Below are positions 5,965 to 14,046 of a DNA stretch of 42,372 nucleotides, piece by piece (position 1 is the stretch's first letter; each line of letters begins with the position of its first letter). Location: positions 1 through 42,372 of the forward strand of contig JAZKBU010000017.1 in the NCBI GenBank assembly GCA_040388375.1, given 5' to 3'. This stretch comes from Bacteroidota bacterium. GTDB taxonomy: Bacteria; Bacteroidota; Bacteroidia; UKL13-3. The notes beneath the pieces were generated by a model, which did not search any database, was not told the origin of the DNA, and saw only the letters and a list, made by a program, of their open reading frames with translations. The position numbers and the translations under genes were made by a program.

Positions 5965-6435
5965 TTAAATCTTGTAAAATTTACCTAAAATAAAACCGAA
6001 TATAATTAACAAACTAAAGAAAAAGTATATAATTAATGGTTTTTCATACCAAGGATGAACTATAATAGTTTTAGTTTCAGGCTGTATGGTATTTTTTTTA
6101 GTAGTAGTTTTTTCGGCCCTTAAAAACGTTACAGTATCTTTATAAGCACCTTCTTTGCATGTTACCTTTGCCACACCTTTATAAATGTCTATAACAGCGC
6201 TTTTATCCCCCTTTTTTTGTTCTTGATGATATGTGTAAGATGTATCAATTAATATATCTGAAAAATTGTAGTATTCACTTTTAGGCTCTTGCCATTTATA
6301 TACAGTATCTATGACTAATGACTGAATAATCATTACGCTATCAGTAATGATAGGTGGGAATTTCTGATCGCAACGATTCTGAGTTACGCAGGAACTTATA
6401 ATTAAACATAAAATAATTGATTTAATTACTCGCAT
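5965..6435 (-). CDS. Candidate unimolecular spanin
   Basis: A 156-residue protein with an N-terminal lipoprotein signal (I-I-L-C-L-I-I-S-S-C16, lipobox I-S-S-C) and a C-terminal membrane segment (about residues 134-150, I-I-Y-F-F-F-S-L-L-I-I-F-G-F-I). The periplasmic part between them is predicted to be beta-rich. A protein anchored in the outer membrane by lipid and in the inner membrane by a C-terminal span is the layout of unimolecular spanins such as T1 gp11, which fuse the two membranes in the last step of lysis. It is the last gene of the lysis cassette and overlaps the holin-like gene by 14 bases. Sequence similarity to known spanins is not claimed. Confidence 0.65.
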   Translation of the reverse strand: MRVIKSIILCLIISSCVTQNRCDQKFPPIITDSVMIIQSLVIDTVYKWQEPKSEYYNFSDILIDTSYTYHQEQKKGDKSAVIDIYKGVAKVTCKEGAYKDTVTFLRAEKTTTKKNTIQPETKTIIVHPWYEKPLIIYFFFSLLIIFGFILGKFYKI

Positions 6436-6679
6436 TTGTGGCTTCTTTCTTTAAAAATTTATCATCAGAATTTGTGAGGAAGTTTTTTAATAGATACATT
6501 CCAGCCGTACCTATTGCGGCTAATCCTATACTTTTCCATTCTGCTACAGTTGTAGGAAATGCGCCGGCATCAACCGCTGTGTAAATTAATTTTGCACCGG
6601 CTACCATGCCAGCCATAATAGCTGCTTTCAAATAGTCTTTTGGAACTAATGAGTATAATGTTGCTTTTACTTCGTTCAT
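6422..6679 (-). CDS. Holin-like membrane protein
   Basis: An 85-residue protein with two predicted membrane segments, about residues 18-37 (A-A-I-M-A-G-M-V-A-G-A-K-L-I-Y) and 51-67 (I-G-L-A-A-I-G-T-A-G-M-Y-L-L), and a charged C-terminal tail. Size, topology and position between endolysin and spanin fit a class II holin, which opens the inner membrane for lysis. It starts 11 bases after the endolysin stop. Holins are too diverse to assign by sequence, so this rests on topology and context. Confidence 0.65.
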   Translation of the reverse strand: MNEVKATLYSLVPKDYLKAAIMAGMVAGAKLIYTAVDAGAFPTTVAEWKSIGLAAIGTAGMYLLKNFLTNSDDKFLKKEATNASN

Positions 6680-6690
6680 GATTTTTTTAT

Positions 6691-7173
6691 TTAATTATTA
6701 ACCCTTATAAATCCTAAGCATGAGGATATTTTTCTAACTCTACGACATACTTCATAACCTTCTCGAGATCCTTCATCATTTGTATTTCCTTCGATTGTAT
6801 GAATCTTATCACCTTCAATAGATTCAACAAAGCCTGTATGACCAAGACCTTTTCCAAAATCCATTATAAAAATATCTCCCGGCAATGGATCCGTAAATTT
6901 ACATTTCGGCTGGCAAAATTGCGTTTCTATTTCTTTCCATTGCCTTATAACTCCGCCTGTTTTAACAAGGGGATTTCTTAGGCCAGCCGCTCCAGACATT
7001 GTAATTCTAATTTTTGATTCTTCAACACACCAATAAATAAATGCCATACACCAGCTAGCAGGAAAATCAATATCTACTGAGTGTAAATATTTTTTCACAT
7101 GCTCCCCCCAATTACTTCCTCTTGGAATTTCTTCTTTTCCCAACTCTTTTATAGCTATTTCAATATGCTTCAT
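6691..7173 (-). CDS. CHAP-domain endolysin
   Basis: A 160-residue, single-domain peptidoglycan hydrolase. The CHAP/NlpC-type catalytic residues are visible: C42 in S-W-C-M-A-F-I-Y-W, H112 in G-L-G-H-T-G-F-V-E, and E128-G-N130 in H-T-I-E-G-N-T. The G-D-I-F-I-M stretch before the histidine is also typical. It probably cleaves amide bonds in the peptide stem or crossbridge. There is no signal peptide, so it should depend on the adjacent holin for release. The ATG overlaps the stop of the upstream membrane protein (ATGA). Confidence 0.85.
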   Translation of the reverse strand: MKHIEIAIKELGKEEIPRGSNWGEHVKKYLHSVDIDFPASWCMAFIYWCVEESKIRITMSGAAGLRNPLVKTGGVIRQWKEIETQFCQPKCKFTDPLPGDIFIMDFGKGLGHTGFVESIEGDKIHTIEGNTNDEGSREGYEVCRRVRKISSCLGFIRVNN

Positions 7174-7502
7174 TTGGTGTTTTCTTTAACTATCCTTACC
7201 ATTCTTATATTCTCATCCATTTTATCTGAAAGCGATTTAAAACCTTCCTTCATATCAACCTTTAGTTCCTTCAAATTCTCTTTTAAATTAACTACGTTTT
7301 CTTTCATAACGGCTTTTTCTGCCTTGTCCGTTTCAATGTATCTTTCCAAAACCTCTATTCGTTTATCATCTTTTGGTAAAGAAAAATTACTATAAGCAAA
7401 ACCTGTAAGAGTTGTTATAATACCAAAAATAGCAGTCCATAAAATACTCTTTTCCCAATGCTTGATTTCTTTTAACCAACTAAAAACACTTTTTTCTGCC
7501 AT
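7170..7502 (-). CDS. Membrane-anchored coiled-coil protein in lysis cassette
   Basis: A 110-residue protein with an N-terminal amphipathic stretch (F-S-W-L-K-E-I-K-H-W-E-K), one membrane segment near residues 21-38 (I-L-W-T-A-I-F-G-I-I-T-T-L-T-G-F-A-Y) and a long charged coiled coil to the end (L-K-E-N-L-K-E-L-K-V-D-M-K-E). I use the ATG at 7502; an ATG at 7535 would add 11 residues overlapping the previous gene. The layout resembles an inner-membrane spanin or a haemolysin-XhlA-like holin partner. It is ATGA-coupled to the endolysin gene. Confidence 0.6.
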   Translation of the reverse strand: MAEKSVFSWLKEIKHWEKSILWTAIFGIITTLTGFAYSNFSLPKDDKRIEVLERYIETDKAEKAVMKENVVNLKENLKELKVDMKEGFKSLSDKMDENIRMVRIVKENTK

Positions 7503-7507
7503 GATTA

Positions 7508-7846
7508 TTATCTTAATAAATATTCGCGCATGCAATCCTTATACTTCCTGTAATTTTTCGCTCTCAAACAAATCAATTCGTTTATTTCATACAACTGTAA
7601 TTTATTTTCAAGTGTTATAACTTTAAGCTCTAATCTCTGAAACTGGCATTTACTAACAACTGGAGAGCATTGAATTGAATCAAGTTTTTTAATTGCTTCT
7701 TTTGCTATGTTTTCCCAATTTTTATAAGCAGGACTAAATCCCGGATCTATATTAATAAGTTCTTTATTAGGGATAACGAAATTTTGCGCTGTAACAACGC
7801 ATCCGGTAAACCAAACCAAAGTAAATATCATTAATAATTTTTTCAT
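7508..7846 (-). CDS. Small exported protein or lipoprotein in lysis cassette
   Basis: A 112-residue protein with a signal peptide: M-K-K-L-L-M-I-F, a hydrophobic core, then F-T-G-C16, a near-lipobox, and V-T-A-Q21, a possible signal peptidase I site. The mature part is helical and contains five cysteines, including C-S-P-V-V-S-K-C, which may form disulfides in the periplasm. It overlaps the upstream hydrolase gene (ATGA). Its place in the lysis cassette suggests a spanin-like or regulatory role, but no family is recognised. Confidence 0.6.
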   Translation of the reverse strand: MKKLLMIFTLVWFTGCVVTAQNFVIPNKELINIDPGFSPAYKNWENIAKEAIKKLDSIQCSPVVSKCQFQRLELKVITLENKLQLYEINELICLRAKNYRKYKDCMREYLLR

Positions 7847-8331
7847 TTGATTAATTTAAATCCATTAGCAATACACCACTCCCGAACATCGTTAGGAGTG
7901 AAGTTTTCAGGACGAGAAACATTATATCCTAACACTTTTAAAAACGTCATTGTACCCTCACCACATACATATTTATTATCATGGCCGTACTTTTCCTTTA
8001 CTGTCCTTCCAAATAACAATTTACGCCAAAAGCCTAACGCCAATAATTTAAAGCAATAATCAGAGCCAAACATTTCTGTTACTATTTCACAGTATTTAGC
8101 TTCGTCAATTTCAGGAGCTCTATACACTTCAAACTCATACCCAAATTCTAAAAACCACTTATCAAAACGCCGCGGGAAAAACCCCTCTTTTTGAGCATCA
8201 ACAATACAAAGAATGCCATTGATATATTGAGCTTGTGCTGTATGTGACCAATTGCTTTGTGTTGCGGTCATAATGGCCGCAGATAGATCGCTTTTTCCTC
8301 TGCAAATAAATATATCTCCGTTTTTATACAT
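7843..8331 (-). CDS. YiiX/LRAT-like permuted papain-fold hydrolase
   Basis: A 162-residue protein resembling the permuted NlpC/P60 (YiiX/YebB-like) group. It opens with G-D-I-F-I-C-R-G, then W-S-H30-T-A carries the likely catalytic histidine, and Y-V-C123-G-E-G carries the likely cysteine. Histidine before cysteine is the order seen in permuted members. Substrates in this group are peptides or acyl groups of lipids. Position between the tail fibre genes and the endolysin suggests a wall- or envelope-acting enzyme, either for lysis or virion-associated. There is no signal peptide. Confidence 0.6.
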   Translation of the reverse strand: MYKNGDIFICRGKSDLSAAIMTATQSNWSHTAQAQYINGILCIVDAQKEGFFPRRFDKWFLEFGYEFEVYRAPEIDEAKYCEIVTEMFGSDYCFKLLALGFWRKLLFGRTVKEKYGHDNKYVCGEGTMTFLKVLGYNVSRPENFTPNDVREWCIANGFKLIK

Positions 8332-8354
8332 TGTTTATTAATTAAAAAACATTG

Positions 8355-8927
8355 TCATTGTTTATTAAACCAGTCAGTACACATTACCTTAAGAGCATCC
8401 AACATTCCTCCGGATGCAGCATTTAATGTAGAACTATGCATCTCTACGCCGTTGATAGTTATTTTGCCTGTATTAAAAGGCGCGAAGGAGCTTTCTAAAT
8501 TATTTCCTGTAGAACTATTCACAAGTGTAAAGAAATTAGCGGCTAATGTTGCATCGGCACCTGTTAAATCCGATACTCTTAATGTTTTAGGATCATAGTG
8601 TTCTCCATAAATTGTGAATACTCCCTTTGTAGGATCTGGATGACCTAACAATGTTACTCCGGTTGTTAAGAATGAAACTGAATAAACCTTGGCTACTATT
8701 TTAGCAACAGTATCAACCCGGCTTTTTATTAGTAAATTAAACGCATTAAATGTAATGGAATCGGCACCGTGAAATGTATTGTTTGGTAATGTCAAATCCT
8801 TGACATTACCAAGATTATCGGTGTAATTTACAACAGTATTTACTTGGCCGACAAGAGCTGAGTTTTTAGTTTGAGAAAATGCCGTTACGGATAATAAAAC
8901 AGCGAATAATAATGTTATCTTTTTCAT
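8355..8927 (-). CDS. Exported 190-residue protein next to the tail fibre
   Basis: The ATG at 8927 begins a clear signal peptide (M-K-K-I-T-L-L-F-A-V-L-L-S-V-T-A-F-S-Q). A longer frame from 9026 would overlap the fibre gene and put 33 polar residues before the signal, so I reject it. The mature part is Thr/Asn/Gly-rich with short beta patterns such as N-T-F-H-G-A-D-S-I and G-K-I-T-I-N-G-V-E-M. It follows the large fibre gene by five bases, suggesting a fibre partner or chaperone. Function not recognised. Confidence 0.6.
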   Translation of the reverse strand: MKKITLLFAVLLSVTAFSQTKNSALVGQVNTVVNYTDNLGNVKDLTLPNNTFHGADSITFNAFNLLIKSRVDTVAKIVAKVYSVSFLTTGVTLLGHPDPTKGVFTIYGEHYDPKTLRVSDLTGADATLAANFFTLVNSSTGNNLESSFAPFNTGKITINGVEMHSSTLNAASGGMLDALKVMCTDWFNKQ

Positions 8928-8932
8928 GTTTT

Positions 8933-11053
8933 TTAATATTTTAGGTTTCCTTGTAAATCCTGTGCGTTGGCATTGCCTTGAGTTATTGTAGCTGTTACAG
9001 GAAGTGTTGCCCCTGTAAATAAACATTTATTATATTCTAAAGTTATTGAACCGCCGTTTATACAGTTAGCCGAAGCATTGGTTACTGCTATATCAGCATT
9101 ATTTATTATCATAGAAGCTTGAGCGATTACGCCATGTCCGCCAGAATTGTTCCATGTGCATTTTATTGTTGGCTTTTGCAATAAAGAACAGCCGCTTATT
9201 GTAAATGCTCCAGATGAAATGTAGCTTCCTCCAACTATGTTGCAACCACCCCCTCCAATTACCGCTGTACCAACAGTGTTCACCGTACAGTTTTGCAAGG
9301 TGCAATTTGCTGCCCCATTAAACCACCCGTTAATGCCTGCTGTTGTGCTTATAGCTGTACAGTTAATCGCTGTAGCTCCGTTTGTTTGTGCGTCAAAACA
9401 CGAAAAAGCGGTATTATAAGCCGTCGTATTAATGCAAAGTCCGCTATACAGCACCCCTCTTCCTGTACTACTAGGAACCAAGCAATCTTTTATTAATGAG
9501 GTCGTTGTAGATGTATTTATTCCATAAAATCCTGTCGCTGTAACACCTTGTACTATCCCTGTTGCGTCTACGCCATAACTAACCCCGCCAGACGCTCCGT
9601 TATAAGTCCCGTTATATATATTGCCAACAAATGCCGCACTTCCACCGCTTGCGCTTGCTGTTATTGTGAGTCCGCTTGTATAAGTTGTACCAGAGTTTGT
9701 AAATGCGTACCCGGTATAATTTGTGGTAATAATAGTCCCATTATACATATAGCAAGTTGGCGCTGTCGCTGAATCTGTGAATGGGCTTCCACCTGTTCCT
9801 GTATATGTGTATCTTGTACCTTGCAAGTTAATAGTAACCCCATTCTTTAATTTGATTATCGCTGTGCTTTCCGTAATATTTGCAAACACAAAAATAGTCT
9901 GACCGCTTGATGCCGCCGTTATAGCTGAACGTAATGTTGAATAGTATGTCGGCACTCCTGACGTGTTATAGATAGCACATATTCCCGTAGCAACACCTGT
10001 TGAAGATACTGTAAATGTTGGATAAGTCCCTGCTACAGAAACGCCAGTACCGCTACCTATTGTTACAGTTTGATTCGGCGCAGAATTTGTAACAGTATAA
10101 GAAGGCGCTGTGCCGGATACTGTTATTCCGCTTCCTGCGGTAATACTTGTTGTTGCTGCTGATGTTGCAACTAAAGCAACTCCGCTTGCTCTTGAATATC
10201 CATACCCCTTAACTTTATTACCCCCTAAATGTACAATAGTCATAACATCGCCTGCTGCCGTAGTTATATTTGAACTACCTTGCAATGTAAACGTTGCGCT
10301 ATTGTTTAACGTTAATGTGTTTGTAAAAATTAATTTAACGGTTGTTCCTGTGTTATTTGGGTAAACATTTGCTATTATAACACTATCAATATTTGTCGTT
10401 CCTGTTACGCTATATGTATTCGCACCATTGTCAGCCGATAATGACAATGTTGATGCTGACGCTACTGTTAGCATATTGTCGCTCCACATGCCATCAATAC
10501 CGCCTCGTCCTATTAATTTTGTTGCTGTACTAAAAACGTTGCTCCCTACAAATGTCGCATTACCTCCTGAAACACTCCCTAATCCTGTTATATTAGGACT
10601 TCCTGAGTTAGCGCCTATCTTAATGTAATTGTGTAACAAATAAAAGATAGTCGGAACAGAATCCTTGTTTATATCTAAAAATGATAACGAAGACGTGTAA
10701 GCCATTCTTGGACTTACCGATAGAGCATTTTGTTTGTTCCAAAAGGTTGTAAAATCAGTCGCACTTAAATAACCATCAACAAATAATGTTGATTTTGGCA
10801 TATCAAAAACTCCTAATGAATAAGTTAATGGTGCTGTTGCAGAAAGTGAATATGTTGGAAGGGTTGGGAAATAAACTGATTTAAAGTCTGAAATACTTAT
10901 TTTTTTTGTAGATCCCGGAGTGCCGGCAACATCATCTTTTAAAATAAAATCACCAGAAGAACCGGTTGTTGTTGTTGGTAAGTCTTTAACCTTTATTTGA
11001 GCTGTTAGTAAAAAAGGTATTAATATAAATGCAAAAGCAAATTTATTTTTCAT
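8933..11053 (-). CDS. Large tail fibre-like protein with signal peptide
   Basis: A 706-residue protein rich in Thr, Ser, Gly and Asn. After an N-terminal export signal (M-K-N-K-F-A-F-A-F-I-L-I-P-F-L-L-T-A-Q) comes K-V-K-D-L-P-T-T-T-T-G-S-S-G-D, a type of linker seen at the start of many Bacteroidota phage fibres. The remainder has many short beta-strand repeats, including a stretch (about 400-700) of G-T-x-x-N-C-T/A units with regularly spaced Asn and Cys that looks like a right-handed beta-helix. It follows the LysM and baseplate genes, so it is probably the host-binding fibre. The signal peptide on a virion protein is odd. Confidence 0.7.
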   Translation of the reverse strand: MKNKFAFAFILIPFLLTAQIKVKDLPTTTTGSSGDFILKDDVAGTPGSTKKISISDFKSVYFPTLPTYSLSATAPLTYSLGVFDMPKSTLFVDGYLSATDFTTFWNKQNALSVSPRMAYTSSLSFLDINKDSVPTIFYLLHNYIKIGANSGSPNITGLGSVSGGNATFVGSNVFSTATKLIGRGGIDGMWSDNMLTVASASTLSLSADNGANTYSVTGTTNIDSVIIANVYPNNTGTTVKLIFTNTLTLNNSATFTLQGSSNITTAAGDVMTIVHLGGNKVKGYGYSRASGVALVATSAATTSITAGSGITVSGTAPSYTVTNSAPNQTVTIGSGTGVSVAGTYPTFTVSSTGVATGICAIYNTSGVPTYYSTLRSAITAASSGQTIFVFANITESTAIIKLKNGVTINLQGTRYTYTGTGGSPFTDSATAPTCYMYNGTIITTNYTGYAFTNSGTTYTSGLTITASASGGSAAFVGNIYNGTYNGASGGVSYGVDATGIVQGVTATGFYGINTSTTTSLIKDCLVPSSTGRGVLYSGLCINTTAYNTAFSCFDAQTNGATAINCTAISTTAGINGWFNGAANCTLQNCTVNTVGTAVIGGGGCNIVGGSYISSGAFTISGCSLLQKPTIKCTWNNSGGHGVIAQASMIINNADIAVTNASANCINGGSITLEYNKCLFTGATLPVTATITQGNANAQDLQGNLKY

Positions 11054-11063
11054 TTTATTTATT

Positions 11064-11396
11064 TTAGTCGACTATGATAAAAAGGCCATCATCGGTTTGT
11101 AGGTTAATTCCATCATCGGTTTGCAATCCTGTTTCTGAAATAACTGATGAAACAATATTTAAAGTATTTATTTTTTTCTTTTGCTGAATCAAATTAAAAA
11201 ATCCAATGTCAGAAATCAATATTGGGTTAAAATTAATTTTTTTACCGCTCAAATTAATGTCATTGGGGCCAATAATATTATTATCTTGCATTAATTTATA
11301 GAGATATTTAAAGTCTCCATAAGTCATTAAACATAAATCGTAAATACTTTGACCTTCAGTAGCTACTATAGAACTAGTCAATGTTGAATCTGCCAT
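11064..11396 (-). CDS. LysM-domain tail protein
   Basis: A 110-residue protein with a LysM-like domain: V-A-T-E-G-Q-S-I-Y-D-L-C-L-M-T-Y-G-D at residues 11-28, then L-Y-K-L-M-Q-D-N-N and I-N-L-S-G-K-K-I-N-F-N-P. LysM proteins of this size (Mu-like gpX group) sit near the baseplate hub and bind peptidoglycan or act in tail assembly. The C-terminus carries a short duplication (L-Q-T-D-D-G twice, eight residues apart), also visible in DNA as a repeated ATCATCGGTTTG. It follows the gp25-like gene by one base. Confidence 0.75.
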   Translation of the reverse strand: MADSTLTSSIVATEGQSIYDLCLMTYGDFKYLYKLMQDNNIIGPNDINLSGKKINFNPILISDIGFFNLIQQKKKINTLNIVSSVISETGLQTDDGINLQTDDGLFIIVD

Positions 11397-11397
11397 T

Positions 11398-11715
11398 TTA
11401 ATTTCTTATTGCATTTGGTTGAATTAAAAATGTTCCATCTGGATTACTTATTATTTTCGGCCTTTCCATACTATAACCATCTGATTTTAATTGAAGTCTA
11501 ATCTCTCTCTCTAACTGTTGTTGCAATCCGGATGATTTTACATAATAAACAATACCAACACCTACCAAAGGAAACTGTTTGTACCACCCAACATTTGAAT
11601 TGATAATATCTTTTATATGTTGTTTATCCGAAAAATCAATTTTTAAATCTCCGGTTAGCGGATCAATATATAAATCTCCATCCGAATCAATTTTTAAATC
11701 TTTTGCTGCTGCCAT
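11398..11715 (-). CDS. gp25/gpW-like baseplate wedge protein
   Basis: A 105-residue protein matching the gp25-like (Mu gp46) wedge family. It has D-S-D-G-D-L-Y-I-D-P-L-T-G-D-L at residues 10-24, a central F-S-D-K-Q-H-I-K-D-I-I helix, then W-Y-K-Q-F-P-L-V-G-V-G-I and a final basic helix plus strand. These proteins join wedges to the central hub in contractile baseplates. Neighbours are the spike (upstream) and LysM protein (downstream), the standard order. Confidence 0.8.
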   Translation of the reverse strand: MAAAKDLKIDSDGDLYIDPLTGDLKIDFSDKQHIKDIINSNVGWYKQFPLVGVGIVYYVKSSGLQQQLEREIRLQLKSDGYSMERPKIISNPDGTFLIQPNAIRN

Positions 11716-11716
11716 T

Positions 11717-12259
11717 TTAATTACCTTGTTGAATAAGTGTATTTTCTATATCATCCCTCTCAGTAGGGATAATTGCCGTTACATTAAATGCTGAAAAATA
11801 AGCAGCTAATGTTGCATTTGTTACAGGTGTTCCCGGTGATGATGTTCCGGCTGCTATTATAGCAGAAACTACACCTTTAATTGCATTAACATGAGCCTCC
11901 AAAACATTTAATTTAGTTACTAATGGTATAACTTTAACCATCCCACCAAGACTACCATCCATAAATATTATTTTTGAAATGTCTGAAAACATTGAAACAT
12001 AAGCAACGCCCCGTTTAGTCTTTATAATAGTAACAGTAGAGCCAATTTTAGGTATAATTTTAAATCCATCGTTACTCTCAGATGCAAGTCTAACCTCTGG
12101 AACATTCGTTGTAGCATTACTACCAATCGCAGTAACATCACATGTAAAATTATCTTCATTAACAGAATCAACAGTACAATCAAACGAAGTAACTACGTCA
12201 ACATTAAAAGTGCCTGCAAGTTGCTGAATAAGCTCTCTTATCATATCATTTTCTCCCAT
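11717..12259 (-). CDS. Baseplate spike protein (gpV/gp45-like)
   Basis: A 180-residue protein with an N-terminal OB-fold-like region (residues about 20-105) as in gpV and Mu gp45, the membrane-piercing spike: F-D-C-T-V-D-S-V-N-E-D-N-F-T-C-D-V, then V-P-E-V-R-L, and P-K-I-G-S-T-V-T-I-I with V-A-Y-V-S-M-F-S. The later part is Ala/Thr/Ile-rich and could form the trimeric stalk. It shares one base with the hub gene before it. Length is short, so the needle must be small. Confidence 0.75.
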   Translation of the reverse strand: MGENDMIRELIQQLAGTFNVDVVTSFDCTVDSVNEDNFTCDVTAIGSNATTNVPEVRLASESNDGFKIIPKIGSTVTIIKTKRGVAYVSMFSDISKIIFMDGSLGGMVKVIPLVTKLNVLEAHVNAIKGVVSAIIAAGTSSPGTPVTNATLAAYFSAFNVTAIIPTERDDIENTLIQQGN

Positions 12260-13437
12260 TATAAACCGGCATTAATTGTTGAATTATCAAATTGATCCAA
12301 TTTTAAATGCAACATGATTTTTTGTTTAAATCCATTAGTTACATCAAATGTTTTTTCTACTCCCTTTATTAAATATCCTCCATTTCTTTCTGGTAAAATG
12401 GAATCTCTTAAAATAGCTTCGTCTCCATGTTTTACAGATGGTAATCCGAACGTAGTAAAATCGCCAGTATATCCGGTATAATAAAATTTACGAAGTTCCT
12501 GCTCTGCCAATGCTTTTAATTTGCTTTCAGTTTCAACGCCATAAAAATAAAGTGTTCTTATCTCTCCCTCTTTACGACCAACAAACGTTTCGAGTCTTTT
12601 GCGTTTGGTCTTTTTATTTCCACTTGAATTTGTACTTTCTAATTCCACTTTATTGATAGAATACGCTTTTGCACCAAGAACAATATCATCCGTTCGCTTG
12701 TACTCCAAATTATTACTAACAATGTTTTTTTGAAATACAAAATTATAACCAATTCGATCAGATGGGTAATAAACGATACCGGAACAACGTAATTCGTTGC
12801 CTCTAAAATAACAGTAAATTCTTGCTTCCTTTTTCAATCTATCAAGTACACTACCTATTGAATCCTCCATAGTCCTAAAATCCTCTATTTTAGTGCTTAT
12901 GGTTTGGCTGGTAGCTGTTCCTGTTACTAATGTAATCCCTGCCGTTTCAGGAAACATATCTAACATTTCCCTAACCATTTTTTGAACATCGTATTCAGAG
13001 CTTTTATATACTTTATTCGGCAGTTTTTTTTGTTTTAAAACAAACATTTTATCTTCACATTCTATTTCAATAGGTATATTGCTTCCAATCTTTGAAATAT
13101 AACCATCAAATTCCTCATTTATTTCTTTTACTTCAGAATTAAAAGCAGTAGGATAAATATAACCCAATTCAATTTTTATTTTATCGCCTCTTAAAATCAA
13201 AGGTGGCAAAGAAGATTGACCTGAAGTGTTTTTGCCATCCCAATTAACTTTTTGCCCTTGCGAATTAATAAAGTATATTTTTTTAGGAAATATTAATTTT
13301 GCCGTATCTGTTAAATTTTGCCAAGACGAATTAATTACACATGAATTAACAAAATTAAATGTATATGTCTCCGATCTATTGGGAAAAGCAATAGTTGGTA
13401 TCTGTGTAATTGTAAATTTTGAAATTAAACGTAACAT
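12259..13437 (-). CDS. Baseplate hub protein (gpD/gp27-like)
   Basis: A 392-residue protein fitting the late-control gpD/T4 gp27 hub family, which forms the ring between tail tube and spike. Visible signs are the length, a beta-rich N-terminal domain ending in G-D-K-I-K-I-E-L-G-Y, the E-I-N-E-E-F-D-G-Y-I strand, D-R-L-K-K-E-A-R-I-Y-C-Y-F-R and a C-terminal G-G-Y-L-I-K-G-V-E-K-T-F-D strand typical of the family. The gene overlaps the spike gene by one base. Called from position and overall pattern. Confidence 0.75.
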   Translation of the reverse strand: MLRLISKFTITQIPTIAFPNRSETYTFNFVNSCVINSSWQNLTDTAKLIFPKKIYFINSQGQKVNWDGKNTSGQSSLPPLILRGDKIKIELGYIYPTAFNSEVKEINEEFDGYISKIGSNIPIEIECEDKMFVLKQKKLPNKVYKSSEYDVQKMVREMLDMFPETAGITLVTGTATSQTISTKIEDFRTMEDSIGSVLDRLKKEARIYCYFRGNELRCSGIVYYPSDRIGYNFVFQKNIVSNNLEYKRTDDIVLGAKAYSINKVELESTNSSGNKKTKRKRLETFVGRKEGEIRTLYFYGVETESKLKALAEQELRKFYYTGYTGDFTTFGLPSVKHGDEAILRDSILPERNGGYLIKGVEKTFDVTNGFKQKIMLHLKLDQFDNSTINAGL

Positions 13438-14046
13438 TTATTTTATAAATAATTCAATAGGTTCATCACTACTTGCTTGTATTTCTACCTGTTGATAATT
13501 ATAACCGCCCTCCATTTGAGGCATAGCATATCTTTCAACAACTATATTATCAATTCCTAAATTTTGCAAATACCGGCTATTTACGGCCAAGGCATTAGGA
13601 GCGTCTAACGCCTTTTTTAAATCAGATATCTGTTGCAAAGGCATTACTCCATTACTCCCAATTATCAACAATTTTATATTTACATTATAATCTCCATCAG
13701 AAATATATTCTTTCACAGACCCTTTTCTCCCTTGAACAGTTGTTTTGACAATATTTTTAGTTTCATCTACTGTCAATATTACTGTGTCAAACCTTAAAAA
13801 TGGCCATTCATGTATGGTGCCATTATCTTCAGTCCATTGGCCTTCCTGAATTTCAAAATTACAAAATACAGGAGTACCTAATGCGGATTTGTACATTACG
13901 GGATCCTTTTGAATTTCTGCCATTTGAGAATATGGATTCGATGAGGATTGAATTTTAGATCGACTTATCACAGCCGAAACCCCTGCTCCATATTGAGCAA
14001 TCCGTACAGCTTCTAATCCGTAAACTTTTAAAATCAAATTCTCCAT
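13438..14046 (-). CDS. DUF6046-like tail protein
   Basis: A 202-residue protein lying between tape measure and hub. It contains G-R-K-G-S-V-K-E-Y-I-S-D-G-D-Y-N-V in the middle and L-K-K-A-L-D-A-P-N-A-L later, features I associate with the DUF6046 tail proteins of Bacteroidota phages. In this position Mu-like phages have the gpN/DNA-circulation type protein that caps the tube or joins it to the hub. That role is inferred from order; the family call is tentative. Confidence 0.65.
   Translation of the reverse strand: MENLILKVYGLEAVRIAQYGAGVSAVISRSKIQSSSNPYSQMAEIQKDPVMYKSALGTPVFCNFEIQEGQWTEDNGTIHEWPFLRFDTVILTVDETKNIVKTTVQGRKGSVKEYISDGDYNVNIKLLIIGSNGVMPLQQISDLKKALDAPNALAVNSRYLQNLGIDNIVVERYAMPQMEGGYNYQQVEIQASSDEPIELFIK

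Noticed and set aside
8928-9026. N-terminal extension of the exported protein next to the fibre
   Set aside because: It would overlap the fibre gene and place 33 polar residues before a clear signal peptide.
9099-10628. Several frames on both strands across the fibre gene
   Set aside because: They are shadows of the low-complexity, stop-poor fibre gene; their products are Cys-, Pro- and Thr-rich with no domain pattern.
8355-11053. Diversity-generating retroelement at the fibre genes
   Set aside because: No reverse transcriptase gene and no template/variable repeat pair with adenine-specific differences was seen.
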